The notes beneath the pieces were generated by a model, which saw nothing but the letters and a program-made list of their open reading frames with translations, was not told where the DNA came from and ran no database searches. Position numbers and translations under genes: made by a program. A stretch of DNA of 64,000 nucleotides. It comes from Fibrobacteria bacterium. GTDB taxonomy: Bacteria; Fibrobacterota; Fibrobacteria; UBA5070. The DNA lies in NCBI GenBank assembly GCA_020633825.1, contig JACKCV010000001.1, forward strand, positions 248,001 to 312,000, given 5' to 3'. Within the stretch, counting starts at the first letter, position 1; each line of letters begins with the position of its first letter. Positions 44,363 through 54,157 of this stretch are shown here, piece by piece.

Positions 44363-46043
44363 CTTCTGGAAGACCCTCGTCTCGGCGAAGATCGTCGATC
44401 GATCCGAGTTCGAGCTGTTCTTCCGCCAGGCGGAAGGCGACCCCTTCCGAGGACTGGAAATGTTGGTGCGCTCCAGGCCCCAGGACAAGAATCGACTCTG
44501 CCGCATCTGGGCCGATTCCCTCGCCGTGGCGACGGTGGACCTCGATACCACGATCTTCGCCCCCGACCTGATCGAACGCATCCCCAAGGCCCTCGCCGAG
44601 AAGGTGGTGGCGATCCCCCTGTACGAGCTGGGAGGAACCGTCACCATCGCCTGCGCCGACCCCATGGATCGGGCCGGTCTCCAGGAGATTTCGTCCGCGC
44701 TCCGCATGCCGGTCAGCCCGGTCTTCTCCTGGCCCGACGACATCCGGGCCTCCATCGGGGTCCACTACCAATCCGAAGCGGAGATGCACGAACGGGTGCG
44801 GGAGTTGCTGTCGAAGCCGTTCTTCCAAGGCGACGAGACGGTGTCCATCGAGCAGCTCCATGCCAGCGCCGGCGACCAGGCGATCGTGGAATTCTCCCAG
44901 GCCCTGCTTCTGCTGGCCGCCAAGGAACGCGCCAGCGACATCCACATCGAGCCGGGGGAATTCAAGGTCCGTATCCGGTTCCGCATCGACGGCGTGCTGC
45001 ACGAGAAGGTCTCCATCACCCACCAGGTGCTGCTGGCCATGGTCATCCGATTGAAGGTGATCTCCAACCTCGACATCGTGGAGAAGAGAAAGCCCCAGGA
45101 TGGTCGACTGTCCATCCAGCTTCCGGGCAGGAGCCTGGACTTCCGGTTTTCCAGCATCCCCTCGATCTACGGGGAAAAGGTGGTGCTCCGGCTGCTGAGC
45201 CAGATGCGCAAGGCCTCGACTCCTTCCCTGGACAATCTCTCCTTCTCGGCCCGCACCCATCGAGCGGTCCACAAGGCGATTCGAAAGCCCAACGGCGTGT
45301 TCCTGCTCACCGGCCCCACGGGCTCCGGGAAGACCACCACGCTGTACGCCATCCTCCGGGAGCTCAACCGCGAAGGCGTCAACATCATGACCATCGAGGA
45401 TCCGGTCGAGATCCGTCTCGAGGGGATCACGCAGGTCCAGGTGAACCACGCGGTGGACCTGAACTTCGCCAACGCCCTTCGGAGCTTCCTGCGACAGGAT
45501 CCGGATGTGATCCTGGTGGGCGAGATCCGCGACGAGGAGACGGCCCGCATCGCCCTCCAGGCGGCCCTGACGGGGCATTTCGTGCTGTCGACCCTCCACG
45601 CGAATTCAGCCGTCCACGCGGTGACACGACTCCTGGATTTCGGGATCGAACCCTATCTGGTCAGCCCGGCGCTGGTCGGGGTCATGGGGCAGCGTCTGGT
45701 CCGACGGGTGTGCGAGGCCTGCCGGGAGCCCTACGAGCCCCCCGAGGACATCGTCGAGGAACTGTTCGATCGGGAGTCGCCCTCCACCAAGGTGGTGTTC
45801 CACAAAGGGCGCGGTTGTGCCGCCTGCGGCGGGACCGGATACTACGGACGGCTGGGGATCCACGAAACCCTGCTGGTCGACGACGCCTTGCGGACGCGCA
45901 TCGCCCTGCGTGATTCCGCGCAGGATCTGGCCCTCGTGGCCAAGGAGCACGGGTATGCCCCCTTGCGCTGGGACGGCATGAAGAAGGTGCTGCGGGGGCT
46001 CACGACGCTGGAGGAGCTCGACCGCATCTCCCTGGATTCCTGA
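44346..46043 (+). CDS. pilB: PilB/GspE-type extension ATPase
   Basis: A 565-aa secretion-superfamily ATPase. An N-terminal MshEN-like domain (LIERIPKALAEKVVAIPLY) is followed by N2 with SDIHIEPGEFKVRIRFRIDG, Walker A LLTGPTGSGKTTTLYAI, Asp box IMTIEDPVEI, Walker B DPDVILVGEIRDEET, His box TGHFVLSTLHAN, and the tetracysteine zinc site CEACREP with CAACGGTGYYGR. Powers assembly of a type IV pilus or type II pseudopilus; the duplicated pseudopilin modules 10 kb upstream are plausible substrates. The second Met is an alternative start. Confidence 0.93.
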   Translation: MMHNPDFWKTLVSAKIVDRSEFELFFRQAEGDPFRGLEMLVRSRPQDKNRLCRIWADSLAVATVDLDTTIFAPDLIERIPKALAEKVVAIPLYELGGTVTIACADPMDRAGLQEISSALRMPVSPVFSWPDDIRASIGVHYQSEAEMHERVRELLSKPFFQGDETVSIEQLHASAGDQAIVEFSQALLLLAAKERASDIHIEPGEFKVRIRFRIDGVLHEKVSITHQVLLAMVIRLKVISNLDIVEKRKPQDGRLSIQLPGRSLDFRFSSIPSIYGEKVVLRLLSQMRKASTPSLDNLSFSARTHRAVHKAIRKPNGVFLLTGPTGSGKTTTLYAILRELNREGVNIMTIEDPVEIRLEGITQVQVNHAVDLNFANALRSFLRQDPDVILVGEIRDEETARIALQAALTGHFVLSTLHANSAVHAVTRLLDFGIEPYLVSPALVGVMGQRLVRRVCEACREPYEPPEDIVEELFDRESPSTKVVFHKGRGCAACGGTGYYGRLGIHETLLVDDALRTRIALRDSAQDLALVAKEHGYAPLRWDGMKKVLRGLTTLEELDRISLDS

Positions 46044-46076
46044 GGGAGTCCAGGGGCCGAATCCTCCCACCTCGGC

Positions 46077-48998
46077 TCAAGGCAGGGGAGGCACGGCGAT
46101 CCGGATCGAGCCTTCCGAATTTTCCAGGAGGATCCAGCTCGGGTAGGGAAGGGCGGGGACGATCCGGTGGTTCCATCCGGCGACGCCTGCGGCGTGCCCG
46201 ACCTCGACGCGCCTTCCGTGCGGGCCGAATCTCCGCAGATGAACCTCCTGATCGGAGGTTTGGATCCACTCCAAGGTCCAGGCGTTTCCGGTGCGGCGCA
46301 ACGCCGCGGAAAGCCCTGCCTCGGAAGGCGGTCGCGCCGAAGCCGATCGCGAGAAGTCTCCCGAAAGCAGCAGGAAGGACGTGGAATCGCTGGAAACCCT
46401 GGTCCATCCGGAGTCGAGCCGGGTGATGGCGATGGAGCGACGCCCCGAACGGTCGCGGATCCCCAGGGATGTCGAAGGCCAAGGAAGAGCGGAGGAGCGG
46501 ATGTCCACGTGGTCCTGGCTTCCCAGGATCGTCAGGAGAAGCGTGGAGTCGTCCAGACGCCGAAGACCGACCGGACCGGGGGTCCGGATCCCATCGACGT
46601 TGCACTCGGACCCCTCCGGGTCGAGGAACCATCGATCGGACATCCGGACCCTGGTTCGAACCGCCCCGTCCAGAAGGGTTCGCTCCACCCGTTCCAAGGA
46701 TCCCGGACCCATGGCGGAGAATCCCTTCGGGGGGAGATCGAATCCCGCGCCGCTGCGAGGGATGGAGTCGAAGTTCGCGAACACCCTCCATCCGTTGTCG
46801 AATTCCGTCGATTGGACCCGGCGGTCGTCGGTCCGCGTCTCCCACCGGACCATGCGTGCGAAGTGGGTGCGCTGCAGAAAGGGGCCGAGGGTCAGGACGG
46901 TGCGCAGGTACCGGGGGCGCAGGGAGTCCCACATGGCGCGACTTTTCGGCATGATCAGGGGCATGGTCGCGTACAGCATGTTCCATGCGTCCTTGTCGTC
47001 CCAGCGCAGAGGGACCTTGGATTGCCCATCCCCCGTGTACCAGGTGGGGGCGAAGGCGTCGTGGTCGGCGAGGAGGAGGAGGGGGACGCGGATGGCGGGA
47101 TCCATGCTCAATGCGTCCATTTTCGGATCGGGAGGTTCGAGAGTGGACCAGTCGTATCCGGCGTTCTCCGTGGATGCGATGCTCATCGGGCCTTCTCCGT
47201 AGTCGACGACGGCGTGGGCGGCGTCGCGAGTCTGTTCGCTTCCGACCACGAACGAGAGCGAATCCTTCAGGATCCCCAGGGATCGAATCCGATTTCGCAG
47301 ATCCTCCTCGCGATCCACCGGGTGGGTGGAGGACCAGCATTCCTGGAGACCGATCGAGAGCTCGACGTCGACGAAGCGGGCGTTTCGTGATGAGGATGAT
47401 TTGGCCGCGGATCCGATGGCGCGTGCGAGATGGGGGTGCCGTGCCGAACAGATCTCCAAGGCTTGGCGGGTGCTGCCGTCGGGGTGTTTCTCCAGCCAAC
47501 CGGAAAGCAGGGTGCCGTCGTACTTCACGATCGCACCCTCAGGGTACTCCCTTCCCTGGGGGCTGGAATCGCCAGGGAAGGCGTCGGCCCAATTGTCGTA
47601 GAAAGAGGCCAGATATCCCAACGACTCCAGGGAGTCCACCGATTCGGCAGAAGCCCAGTTCCAATGGACCAGGGCGCGATCCATGCCCATGAGACGGAGG
47701 CTGTCGAAGAATCTCCATGACCAGCCGCCTCCGTTCACCCACCAATCCACGGCGCCTTCCAGTTTCGCGATGGCCGGGAGGGATGCGCGCTTGGTGGACC
47801 AATTCCTGACCTGTCCGAGGGTTTCCCTGTGTTCCCGGTGGCGTCGGGCCATCTCGGGAAACCCTCCGCCTCGCAAAGGGGCCACCAGAACTTGTCGGGC
47901 GGGACCGAATGCATCCCTCATGGGGACCTGCAGGACCTCCGCCCGCGAAGGTGCATCTCCCGATTTACCGATCGCAAGGCGGGCTCCCGAAGGAGACGCG
48001 AAGGACAGGACGAATCCGGTCCTTCCGTCGGTCGCCCCGGTGAGGGCCTGGGAGACCTGCCAATCCCAGAAAGGGGCCTCCTGGAGGGGCCATAAGCTGG
48101 AACGGGGCCCATCGACCGGCCAGGATACCCCGGTTCCGCGTGGAATGGCGATGCGCTGCCCTGTGCGGGTCGGGATCGAGCCCGGGAAGAGGAAGGAAGA
48201 ACCCAGGGGCGAGGAGGGGGCGGCTTCCAGGCGGAGGATCAAGGCTCCACCTTGGAGGCGGGCCAGCAGCCGGCACTTGAATTCGTCGACCAAATGCACG
48301 AGTCGAAGTTCGAGGGAGTCCGACCTGCCGGCGACGGAGTCCAGGCGGAAGGCGCTCAACGGACCGATGCGCATGGTGTCGGGCAGAATCCGGTCCTCGA
48401 GGATCATCGAAAGGTCCAGAGGATCGATCTCCAACGCGAGGGAGTCGTTCCCGATCCGCAGCGGCGTTGCGGATTCCGGGGCTTGGGAAACCAGGGAGAA
48501 CCTGGCATCGTCGACCACCAGACCGTGGGTTAACGACCCTACCAGGCGGGGCTGGATTCGGGAGACGCTCCTCGGGACCTGGTATCTTGTGGTCAGAATC
48601 TGCCATCCCGTGTCCCTGGAGGACTCCCTTGGGGAGACGCTCCAGTCGAGAACGGTACCTGCGGAATCGAAGGTCACGAAACTTGCCGAAGGAACTTCGG
48701 GCAGCGAGTCCGCCTTCAGGGCGATGGACCATTCCCACAATTCGCCGGGATTCACTGGGATTTTCGACTCCTGGCTTGCCAAAGCCCATTCAAGTGGATA
48801 CGGGCATTCCACAAGAAGTCCGGAGTCGCCCGAGCGCGACAAGGATGTCGAGCGGACACGGCAGGTGTCGGGCGATCGCGCCCAGAAGGACCATCCTTCC
48901 ATGCCGGCCTCGAATCCGGGGTGGCGGAGAAGATTGGAATCGAGCGGGAAGTCGGCACCGAACGCGATCGAGCCGGCGAGGAGAAGGTTGGCGAACAT
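46077..48998 (-). CDS. GH101/GH129-related glycoside hydrolase, exported
   Basis: A 973-aa protein with a signal peptide (MFANLLLAGSIAFGA), then an N-terminal carbohydrate-binding-like module (LLRHPGFEAGMEGWSFW) and a large domain with RFVDVELSIGLQECWSSTHP, VVGSEQTRDAAHAVVDYGEGPMS and RVPLLLLADHDAFAPTWYTGD. These blocks match the layout of GH129/GH101-like enzymes, in which the Asp of the first block and the Glu of the second are the catalytic pair. Activity on alpha-linked GalNAc or a related glycan is possible but not shown. ATG 48998 follows a -10-like TACACT by 6 nt. Much longer upstream frame is a shadow of the ABC-F gene. Confidence 0.65.
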   Translation of the reverse strand: MFANLLLAGSIAFGADFPLDSNLLRHPGFEAGMEGWSFWARSPDTCRVRSTSLSRSGDSGLLVECPYPLEWALASQESKIPVNPGELWEWSIALKADSLPEVPSASFVTFDSAGTVLDWSVSPRESSRDTGWQILTTRYQVPRSVSRIQPRLVGSLTHGLVVDDARFSLVSQAPESATPLRIGNDSLALEIDPLDLSMILEDRILPDTMRIGPLSAFRLDSVAGRSDSLELRLVHLVDEFKCRLLARLQGGALILRLEAAPSSPLGSSFLFPGSIPTRTGQRIAIPRGTGVSWPVDGPRSSLWPLQEAPFWDWQVSQALTGATDGRTGFVLSFASPSGARLAIGKSGDAPSRAEVLQVPMRDAFGPARQVLVAPLRGGGFPEMARRHREHRETLGQVRNWSTKRASLPAIAKLEGAVDWWVNGGGWSWRFFDSLRLMGMDRALVHWNWASAESVDSLESLGYLASFYDNWADAFPGDSSPQGREYPEGAIVKYDGTLLSGWLEKHPDGSTRQALEICSARHPHLARAIGSAAKSSSSRNARFVDVELSIGLQECWSSTHPVDREEDLRNRIRSLGILKDSLSFVVGSEQTRDAAHAVVDYGEGPMSIASTENAGYDWSTLEPPDPKMDALSMDPAIRVPLLLLADHDAFAPTWYTGDGQSKVPLRWDDKDAWNMLYATMPLIMPKSRAMWDSLRPRYLRTVLTLGPFLQRTHFARMVRWETRTDDRRVQSTEFDNGWRVFANFDSIPRSGAGFDLPPKGFSAMGPGSLERVERTLLDGAVRTRVRMSDRWFLDPEGSECNVDGIRTPGPVGLRRLDDSTLLLTILGSQDHVDIRSSALPWPSTSLGIRDRSGRRSIAITRLDSGWTRVSSDSTSFLLLSGDFSRSASARPPSEAGLSAALRRTGNAWTLEWIQTSDQEVHLRRFGPHGRRVEVGHAAGVAGWNHRIVPALPYPSWILLENSEGSIRIAVPPLP

Positions 48999-49004
48999 GG
49001 CTCC

Positions 49005-49010
49005 AGTGTA
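49005..49010 (-). promoter_or_regulatory. Candidate extended -10 of the glycoside hydrolase gene
   Basis: TGG-TACACT on the minus strand ends 6 nt before the ATG, placing the transcription start at or next to the start codon. No clear -35. Confidence 0.4.
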
Positions 49011-49196
49011 CCATCGTCGGCGAGTCCCACCGGGGAAAACCACCCGAAGGGTGTTGCTTCGAAGGGGGCGTGGAGGATAGATTGCCGGAGTGCCGTGCTT
49101 GGTGCGGCAAGGAGTCCACCTCTCCAAGGAATCACGTGAAGCAGCTCTCCTGATCCGGTCCAAATCGATCGAACCTCGTTCTTCAGGAGAACCTTC

Positions 49197-50798
49197 ATGC
49201 GAACATGGCTGGAAGCCCGGGACCTGCATTGGTCCTGGCCAGGTGCGAGCGCACCTGTTTTCGAGGGGGTGTCCCTCGCGCTGCCGGGGGGACTCACCGG
49301 TCTGGTGGGACCAAACGGATGCGGGAAATCCTTGTTGCTGTCGCTGTTGTCCCGCGAACGCGTCCCCACCGGGGGAATCGTCGTGGCCCACGCGCCTTGC
49401 GGTCGCATCCCCCAGGGGGCCGCGGAACACCGGGAGGGCTCGGTGGCTCGAGCCTTGGGGAAAGGGCCGGAGTGGGAAGCCCTCGTTCGCTTGGAACTCG
49501 GGTGCGGGACACCACAGGACGTGGAGCGGATTCGGGACGATTGGTCCCTGCCCGAGCGAATGCGGAAGGCATTGTCGGTGGCGGGTCTGGATCTGGAACC
49601 GGGGCGGGAGATGGAGACCCTGTCGGGAGGAGAGAGGCTTCGGGTGTTCCTGGCGAGACTCTTCCTGGAGAAGCGGAGAATCCTCCTCCTGGACGAACCC
49701 ACCAACCATCTCGATGCCGAGGGTCGGACCGTCCTTCGGGAAAGCCTGGAAGCATGGGATGGGGCCGTCCTGGTCGCCTCCCACGATCGCGACCTGCTGA
49801 ACCGATGCCAGCGCATTCTCGAATTGGACGGCGGGACTCTTCGTGCTTGGGGCGGTGGCTGGGAAGCGTTCCTGCAAGGGCGGGACGATCTGGAGCAGAC
49901 GCTGGATCAGGAAGAGGAACACGCCCGTCGGCAATTGCGCCTGGCGCGCGCGGCACGGCAGGAATCCCTGGAAAAACAGGCGCGACGTCAGAGACGAGGA
50001 GCCCGCGAGGCCTCGAGGGGTGGGATGCCGAAGGTCCTCGCAGGGATGCTCAAGCGTTCCGCGGAGAGGACCGCCTCACGGATTCTGGACGTCCACGACG
50101 GACGCGTCCGGGAAGCGGAGGAACGCGAGCGTGCGGCATCGCGGAGGCGGAGCGATCCGTTGCATCTGGACGTGGACCTCGCGGAGAAATCCAGGGGCGC
50201 GTTGGGAGTGGTCGACTTTTCCCCCGCCCCGTCCGGGGTGCCGATCTGGAGTCGGAAGCTGACGGGGGAGTGGAAGGCGCCGGATCGGGTTTCCGTCACC
50301 GGATCGAACGGAGCGGGGAAGAGCCTGTTCTTCCGGTCCGTTGCGGGGTTTTCCTCGACCTTCCAGGGCGAAATGCGCCTCCGAGGGAGGGTGGCGCTGC
50401 TCGACCAGGAACTCGCTTTCCTGGTGCCGACCGAAACGGCCAGGGAGGCTTTGCGTCGTCATTGCCCACCGAGCCTCGGCGAGACCGGGGTCGCCATCCG
50501 CCTGGGGAGGATTCGCCTGAGGGGGTCCCGGGCCGATCTCCGGGTGGAGGCACTTTCCGGAGGCGAGCGGCTGCGGTTGGCTCTGGCTTGCCTCCTGTCG
50601 GGTTCCCGGCCGCCCGACATCCTCCTGTTGGACGAACCGTCGAACCATCTCGACCTGGAGTCGTTGGGAATCCTGGTGGGCGTCCTGCGGGGCTGGCGAG
50701 GGTTGCTGATGCTGGCCAGCCATGATCGGGATCTGCAACGGGAACTCGAAGTGGAGGCGACGCTCGACCTGGATTCCCGGAAGGTCGCATCAAGATGA
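49197..50798 (+). CDS. ABC-F family ATPase
   Basis: A 533-aa soluble protein with two ABC cassettes and no membrane domain. Cassette 1: Walker A GLVGPNGCGKSLLL, signature TLSGGERLRVFLARL, Walker B ILLLDEPTNHLD, H-switch SHDRDL. A charged linker of about 90 residues (EEEHARRQLRLARAARQ) follows. Cassette 2: VTGSNGAGKSLFF, ALSGGERLRLALA, ILLLDEPSNHLDLE. Members act on the ribosome, in translation quality control or antibiotic protection; the subgroup (Uup, EttA or resistance-type) cannot be fixed here. Closest in length to the Vga/Uup-like short members. Its 3' end overlaps the convergent kinase gene by 9 bp. Confidence 0.88.
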   Translation: MRTWLEARDLHWSWPGASAPVFEGVSLALPGGLTGLVGPNGCGKSLLLSLLSRERVPTGGIVVAHAPCGRIPQGAAEHREGSVARALGKGPEWEALVRLELGCGTPQDVERIRDDWSLPERMRKALSVAGLDLEPGREMETLSGGERLRVFLARLFLEKRRILLLDEPTNHLDAEGRTVLRESLEAWDGAVLVASHDRDLLNRCQRILELDGGTLRAWGGGWEAFLQGRDDLEQTLDQEEEHARRQLRLARAARQESLEKQARRQRRGAREASRGGMPKVLAGMLKRSAERTASRILDVHDGRVREAEERERAASRRRSDPLHLDVDLAEKSRGALGVVDFSPAPSGVPIWSRKLTGEWKAPDRVSVTGSNGAGKSLFFRSVAGFSSTFQGEMRLRGRVALLDQELAFLVPTETAREALRRHCPPSLGETGVAIRLGRIRLRGSRADLRVEALSGGERLRLALACLLSGSRPPDILLLDEPSNHLDLESLGILVGVLRGWRGLLMLASHDRDLQRELEVEATLDLDSRKVASR

Positions 50799-52436
50799 GG
50801 AACTCGATCGATCCTGGAGCGGGGCTCCATCGTTGCGGTGGACGCGGACCCTCAGGATTTCCTCGAAGCCATCGCCGATCTGCAAGGCGGAGGAATCGTC
50901 GGTCCTGGAAAGGATGTGCTTCGCCGCGCCCCAGGAAACCTCCTCCAGACCCCGGGGAGGATGCGCGGATCGAAGGACGATCCACGTGCCCTCCCGGTCC
51001 TGGGCGAGCGACGCGGAGAGGTCGACATCCTTCCCGGGTGGAAACAGGTCCTTGATCTGGTGCAGCAGGCGGGACCAGAGAAGGCGCATGACCGTGGGGT
51101 CGCCCATCCCTTTCCTGCTCCCAGGGGGGCAGGTCAATGAAAAGGCGAAGCCCTTGTGCCTGGCTTCGTCTTCCATGCGACGTGCCGCACGACGCAGGAG
51201 GTCGAGGTGGTCGAATTCGATCCGCTGTTGACCCTTCCGGTCGATCCTGCCCATGGAGAGCATGTCTTCCAGCTCCAATTCGAGCCCTCGACTCCATTCC
51301 ATCACCGAGGAAAGTCGCATCCTGTCCTCTTGCGAAAGCCGGGCCCCATGATCCTCCAGGATGGCGAGCGAAAACCCGTTCACCGCCCGAAGGGGGGAGC
51401 GGAGATCGTGGGAGACGGCGTAGGCGAATTCCTCGGAGGCGCGTTGATCGATCTCCAATTGCGCGGTTCGCTCCTGGATCCGGGCCTCCAGGAGCCTCAA
51501 GGCGTCCCTCCTGCGGGCCATCCGCGTGCGGCGGGGGAACAGGTCCCGGAATGTGAGGATGGTCATTTCCTGGCCTTCCAGCCGATGATTGCGCGCGGAG
51601 ACCTCCCATTCCAACGATGGTTCGGGATGGAGGGTCGACCTGGTGGAGAAGTGGACGATGGCCGTCGAGGTGCTCTCCGGGGTCGGGCTCGGGTGGTTGA
51701 CCCACCCTGGAAGGAGTTCGGCGATCCGTTTTCCCAGGATGGCCTCGGGGGGGCGTGCGAAAACGAGCTCGATCCGGGAATTCGCACCGAGGATCCCGCC
51801 CTCCTCGTCGAGGGTCAGGACGGCTTCGGGCAAGGAATCCAACAGGGACGTTCGGAGTGCGAGCTGTTCGCGCTGCAGACCCTCCTGTTGGAAGAGAAGG
51901 ACGAACAGGCGCGTCGAACAGAAGTGGCCGACCACGGTGACCCCGGCCAGCAGGACACCCAGGTTGATCCACGCAGCGGGGTTGGAGTTGAAGTCGAGGG
52001 AGGGATTTCGCACCAGGGGGCCGTGTCCCAGCACGATGGTGGCGAGGGTGGCGAACAGTGCGAGGGCCACCGTGGTGGCGACGACGGCCCCTTTCCGATC
52101 CAGGAATGTCCAGGCGAGGAAGACCGCCTGCAGCAAGGTGATGGCTCCGGGAGCGTGGACGCCTTGAAGGAGGAGGGCACTGCCTCCCCCGACAAGGAAT
52201 GCGCCGAAGAGGATCCAGGTCCGGAGGGAGATGGAAAGCCGATTCCTCAGCTGATGGAGCAGTCCGATGCAGGAGGCGATTCCCAGCAGGGTCAGGGAAA
52301 CGTGGGTGTCTCCGGTCGGTGCGTCGCGGATCCAGGTGAGGACCGCGGCCAACGTGCAAGCGGTGATGGTCAGGAGGTACAGCTCCCCCAGGATTCTGCT
52401 CCGAAGGATGTCCGACCCGGCGTCCGGCGACCTCAT
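50790..52436 (-). CDS. Membrane sensor histidine kinase-like protein with degenerate ATPase domain
   Basis: A 548-aa protein with about six N-terminal membrane helices (20-195), a PAS domain (LPEAVLTLDEEGGILGANSRIEL), and a HisKA domain with an intact H box FAYAVSHDLRSPLRAVNGF near residue 350. In the catalytic region the N box is unrecognisable (LLWSRLLHQIKDLFP) and no G1/G2 glycine boxes are visible (WIVLRSAHPPRGL). It may receive phosphate from another kinase or signal without ATP. Translationally coupled to the upstream paralogue (52433-54145). Confidence 0.75.
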   Translation of the reverse strand: MRSPDAGSDILRSRILGELYLLTITACTLAAVLTWIRDAPTGDTHVSLTLLGIASCIGLLHQLRNRLSISLRTWILFGAFLVGGGSALLLQGVHAPGAITLLQAVFLAWTFLDRKGAVVATTVALALFATLATIVLGHGPLVRNPSLDFNSNPAAWINLGVLLAGVTVVGHFCSTRLFVLLFQQEGLQREQLALRTSLLDSLPEAVLTLDEEGGILGANSRIELVFARPPEAILGKRIAELLPGWVNHPSPTPESTSTAIVHFSTRSTLHPEPSLEWEVSARNHRLEGQEMTILTFRDLFPRRTRMARRRDALRLLEARIQERTAQLEIDQRASEEFAYAVSHDLRSPLRAVNGFSLAILEDHGARLSQEDRMRLSSVMEWSRGLELELEDMLSMGRIDRKGQQRIEFDHLDLLRRAARRMEDEARHKGFAFSLTCPPGSRKGMGDPTVMRLLWSRLLHQIKDLFPPGKDVDLSASLAQDREGTWIVLRSAHPPRGLEEVSWGAAKHILSRTDDSSALQIGDGFEEILRVRVHRNDGAPLQDRSSSSS

Positions 52437-54145
52437 CGGGGTTCTCCTGGTGAAGCGGGGCTCTTGGGCGGTCCCAGGCGGAAGCGGAACAAGGGGCCTT
52501 CTCCCGGGCGACTTCGCACGGTCAGCTCCCCCCCGGAAAGCTGGAGGGTCCTTCGGATCATGGCCAGTCCCCGTTCCGTGCGCTCCGAAGCACCGAGGAC
52601 CGAGGGATGGAAGATCCGGAAGAGCTGGCTCGATTCCGCCAGTGCGATGGAGTGGGACTCGTCGGTGATCGTGAACCAAGGACCGTGCGGGGAGCTCTCC
52701 CAGCCGATGTGGAGCGTGCCCCCTTGGCTGGCCAACAAGCCGAAGGAATGTCCGATGAGGCTGCTCCACAGGTCGCCGACCAGATCGGCGTCCGCTCGCA
52801 CCGGAGGCAGGTGTTCGTCGATGGTGACGACCGGGAGGGGATCCGCACCTTCGCGAAGAATCCGGGCTGTCTGGAGGGAACAGGCTTCGCTGGCCAGCCG
52901 GTACATGTCCAGGTCGGATTCCTTTCCGATCGGAGTGTCGGTTCTCGCCATTTCGCACAGCGCCTCGACCAGTCGTTCGCCTCTTCCCGCAGATGCTTTG
53001 GCGCGTTCGAGGAACTCGCATCCCTTGTCGGGGGGCGATTCGGTCCCGGAAAATTGGATGTCTTCCAAGGATTTCGAGATGCATTGGATCCTGCGCCGGA
53101 GGTCTCCGGAAATCGCCGCCGTGATGGTTTCCATCTGGCTGTGGGCGCGGCGAAGATGGACGATGTTCTCTTCCACCTTGGCCTCGAGGTCCTGGTGGAT
53201 GGCCGTGATCTCCAGCTCCTCCTGGACGGCTTCGGTCACGTCCCGGAAGGTCAGGATGCTTTTCCGGCCCGACTCCACGTCGAGGAGGCTGGCGCTGGCT
53301 TCGACCCATCTCGGTCCCTGGGGCAGGTCCAGCGAAAACAGGTTCAGCGAGCCGGGATCACCAACGACCTTCCGCAGGGCCTCGGCGACGGACACCGGGA
53401 TGTGGGCCAGGAAGTCCTGAAGTGGTACGGACGAGGGATCGAAGTCCCCCCCTCCGGCGAGCGCCCGCATGGCGGGATTCAAGTCCTCGATCCTCGAGTG
53501 GGTCAGATCGAGGACCAGCAAGCCATCCGGGATGCCCTGCAGGATGGTGGAAATCCGGGTGCGCTCCTGGTTCGCCTGGACGCTTCCCTCCATCGTCGCG
53601 GCGATGAATCGCTTCACGATCAGGATCAAGGTGGCGGCCATGAAGGTGAACAGCATCGCCAGATGGATCCAGGATGTCGGGTGTCGACTGGTGTCGGTTC
53701 TCAGCAGATTCGAGTAGGGGCCGTGGATCGTCAGCCATGCCGCCGTCGCGGAGAAGAGAACGAGCAGGGCTCCCGCGAGCATCCAGCTCGGGCGGGGGCC
53801 GAACAAGACCCTGGACAGGAGCAGTGCCAGCGGGAGGATGAGGAGGGACGGGGAATTGATGCCGTATGCGATCGCGCCCAGGAAAGGGAGGAGGGAAAGG
53901 CTGGTCAGGAGGGCCGTGCTCCGGACCAATGGAGGGATTTTCCGGCGAGCCAGGTGAAGCCCGTAGACCAAGCCGATGCAGACCGCGGCCGGCCACATGT
54001 ACGAAGGCGTTTTTCCCAGGCTCAGGTCGCGCACAGCGGCCGAAGCGAGGGCCATGGTTCCGGTGATGACCACCAGACCGGTCAGATCGTCCAGGACCCG
54101 GGTGCGCAGGGTTTCCGGTATGTTCCGCAGAAGGGCCTCTCCCAT
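52433..54145 (-). CDS. Membrane PAS sensor, pseudo-histidine kinase lacking the phospho-His
   Basis: A 570-aa paralogue of the downstream kinase-like protein: N-terminal membrane helices, a PAS domain (GIPDGLLVLDLTHS), a coiled coil, then ITAAISGDLRRRIQCISK where the normal H box SHDLRxPL has Gly in place of His. The ATPase part keeps only a weak G2-like ERGLAMIRRTLQLSGG, while the N box (LIGHSFGLLAS) and G1 (ITDESHSI) are altered. It is therefore unlikely to autophosphorylate. The pair may work as a heteromeric sensor. ATG 54145 lies 6 nt after a -10-like box. Confidence 0.75.
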   Translation of the reverse strand: MGEALLRNIPETLRTRVLDDLTGLVVITGTMALASAAVRDLSLGKTPSYMWPAAVCIGLVYGLHLARRKIPPLVRSTALLTSLSLLPFLGAIAYGINSPSLLILPLALLLSRVLFGPRPSWMLAGALLVLFSATAAWLTIHGPYSNLLRTDTSRHPTSWIHLAMLFTFMAATLILIVKRFIAATMEGSVQANQERTRISTILQGIPDGLLVLDLTHSRIEDLNPAMRALAGGGDFDPSSVPLQDFLAHIPVSVAEALRKVVGDPGSLNLFSLDLPQGPRWVEASASLLDVESGRKSILTFRDVTEAVQEELEITAIHQDLEAKVEENIVHLRRAHSQMETITAAISGDLRRRIQCISKSLEDIQFSGTESPPDKGCEFLERAKASAGRGERLVEALCEMARTDTPIGKESDLDMYRLASEACSLQTARILREGADPLPVVTIDEHLPPVRADADLVGDLWSSLIGHSFGLLASQGGTLHIGWESSPHGPWFTITDESHSIALAESSQLFRIFHPSVLGASERTERGLAMIRRTLQLSGGELTVRSRPGEGPLFRFRLGPPKSPASPGEPR

Positions 54146-54151
54146 CGAGGA

Positions 54152-54157
54152 ATGTTA
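54152..54157 (-). promoter_or_regulatory. Candidate extended -10 of the kinase-like pair
   Basis: TGG-TAACAT on the minus strand ends 6 nt before the ATG at 54145, the same geometry as at 49005-49010. No clear -35. Confidence 0.4.
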
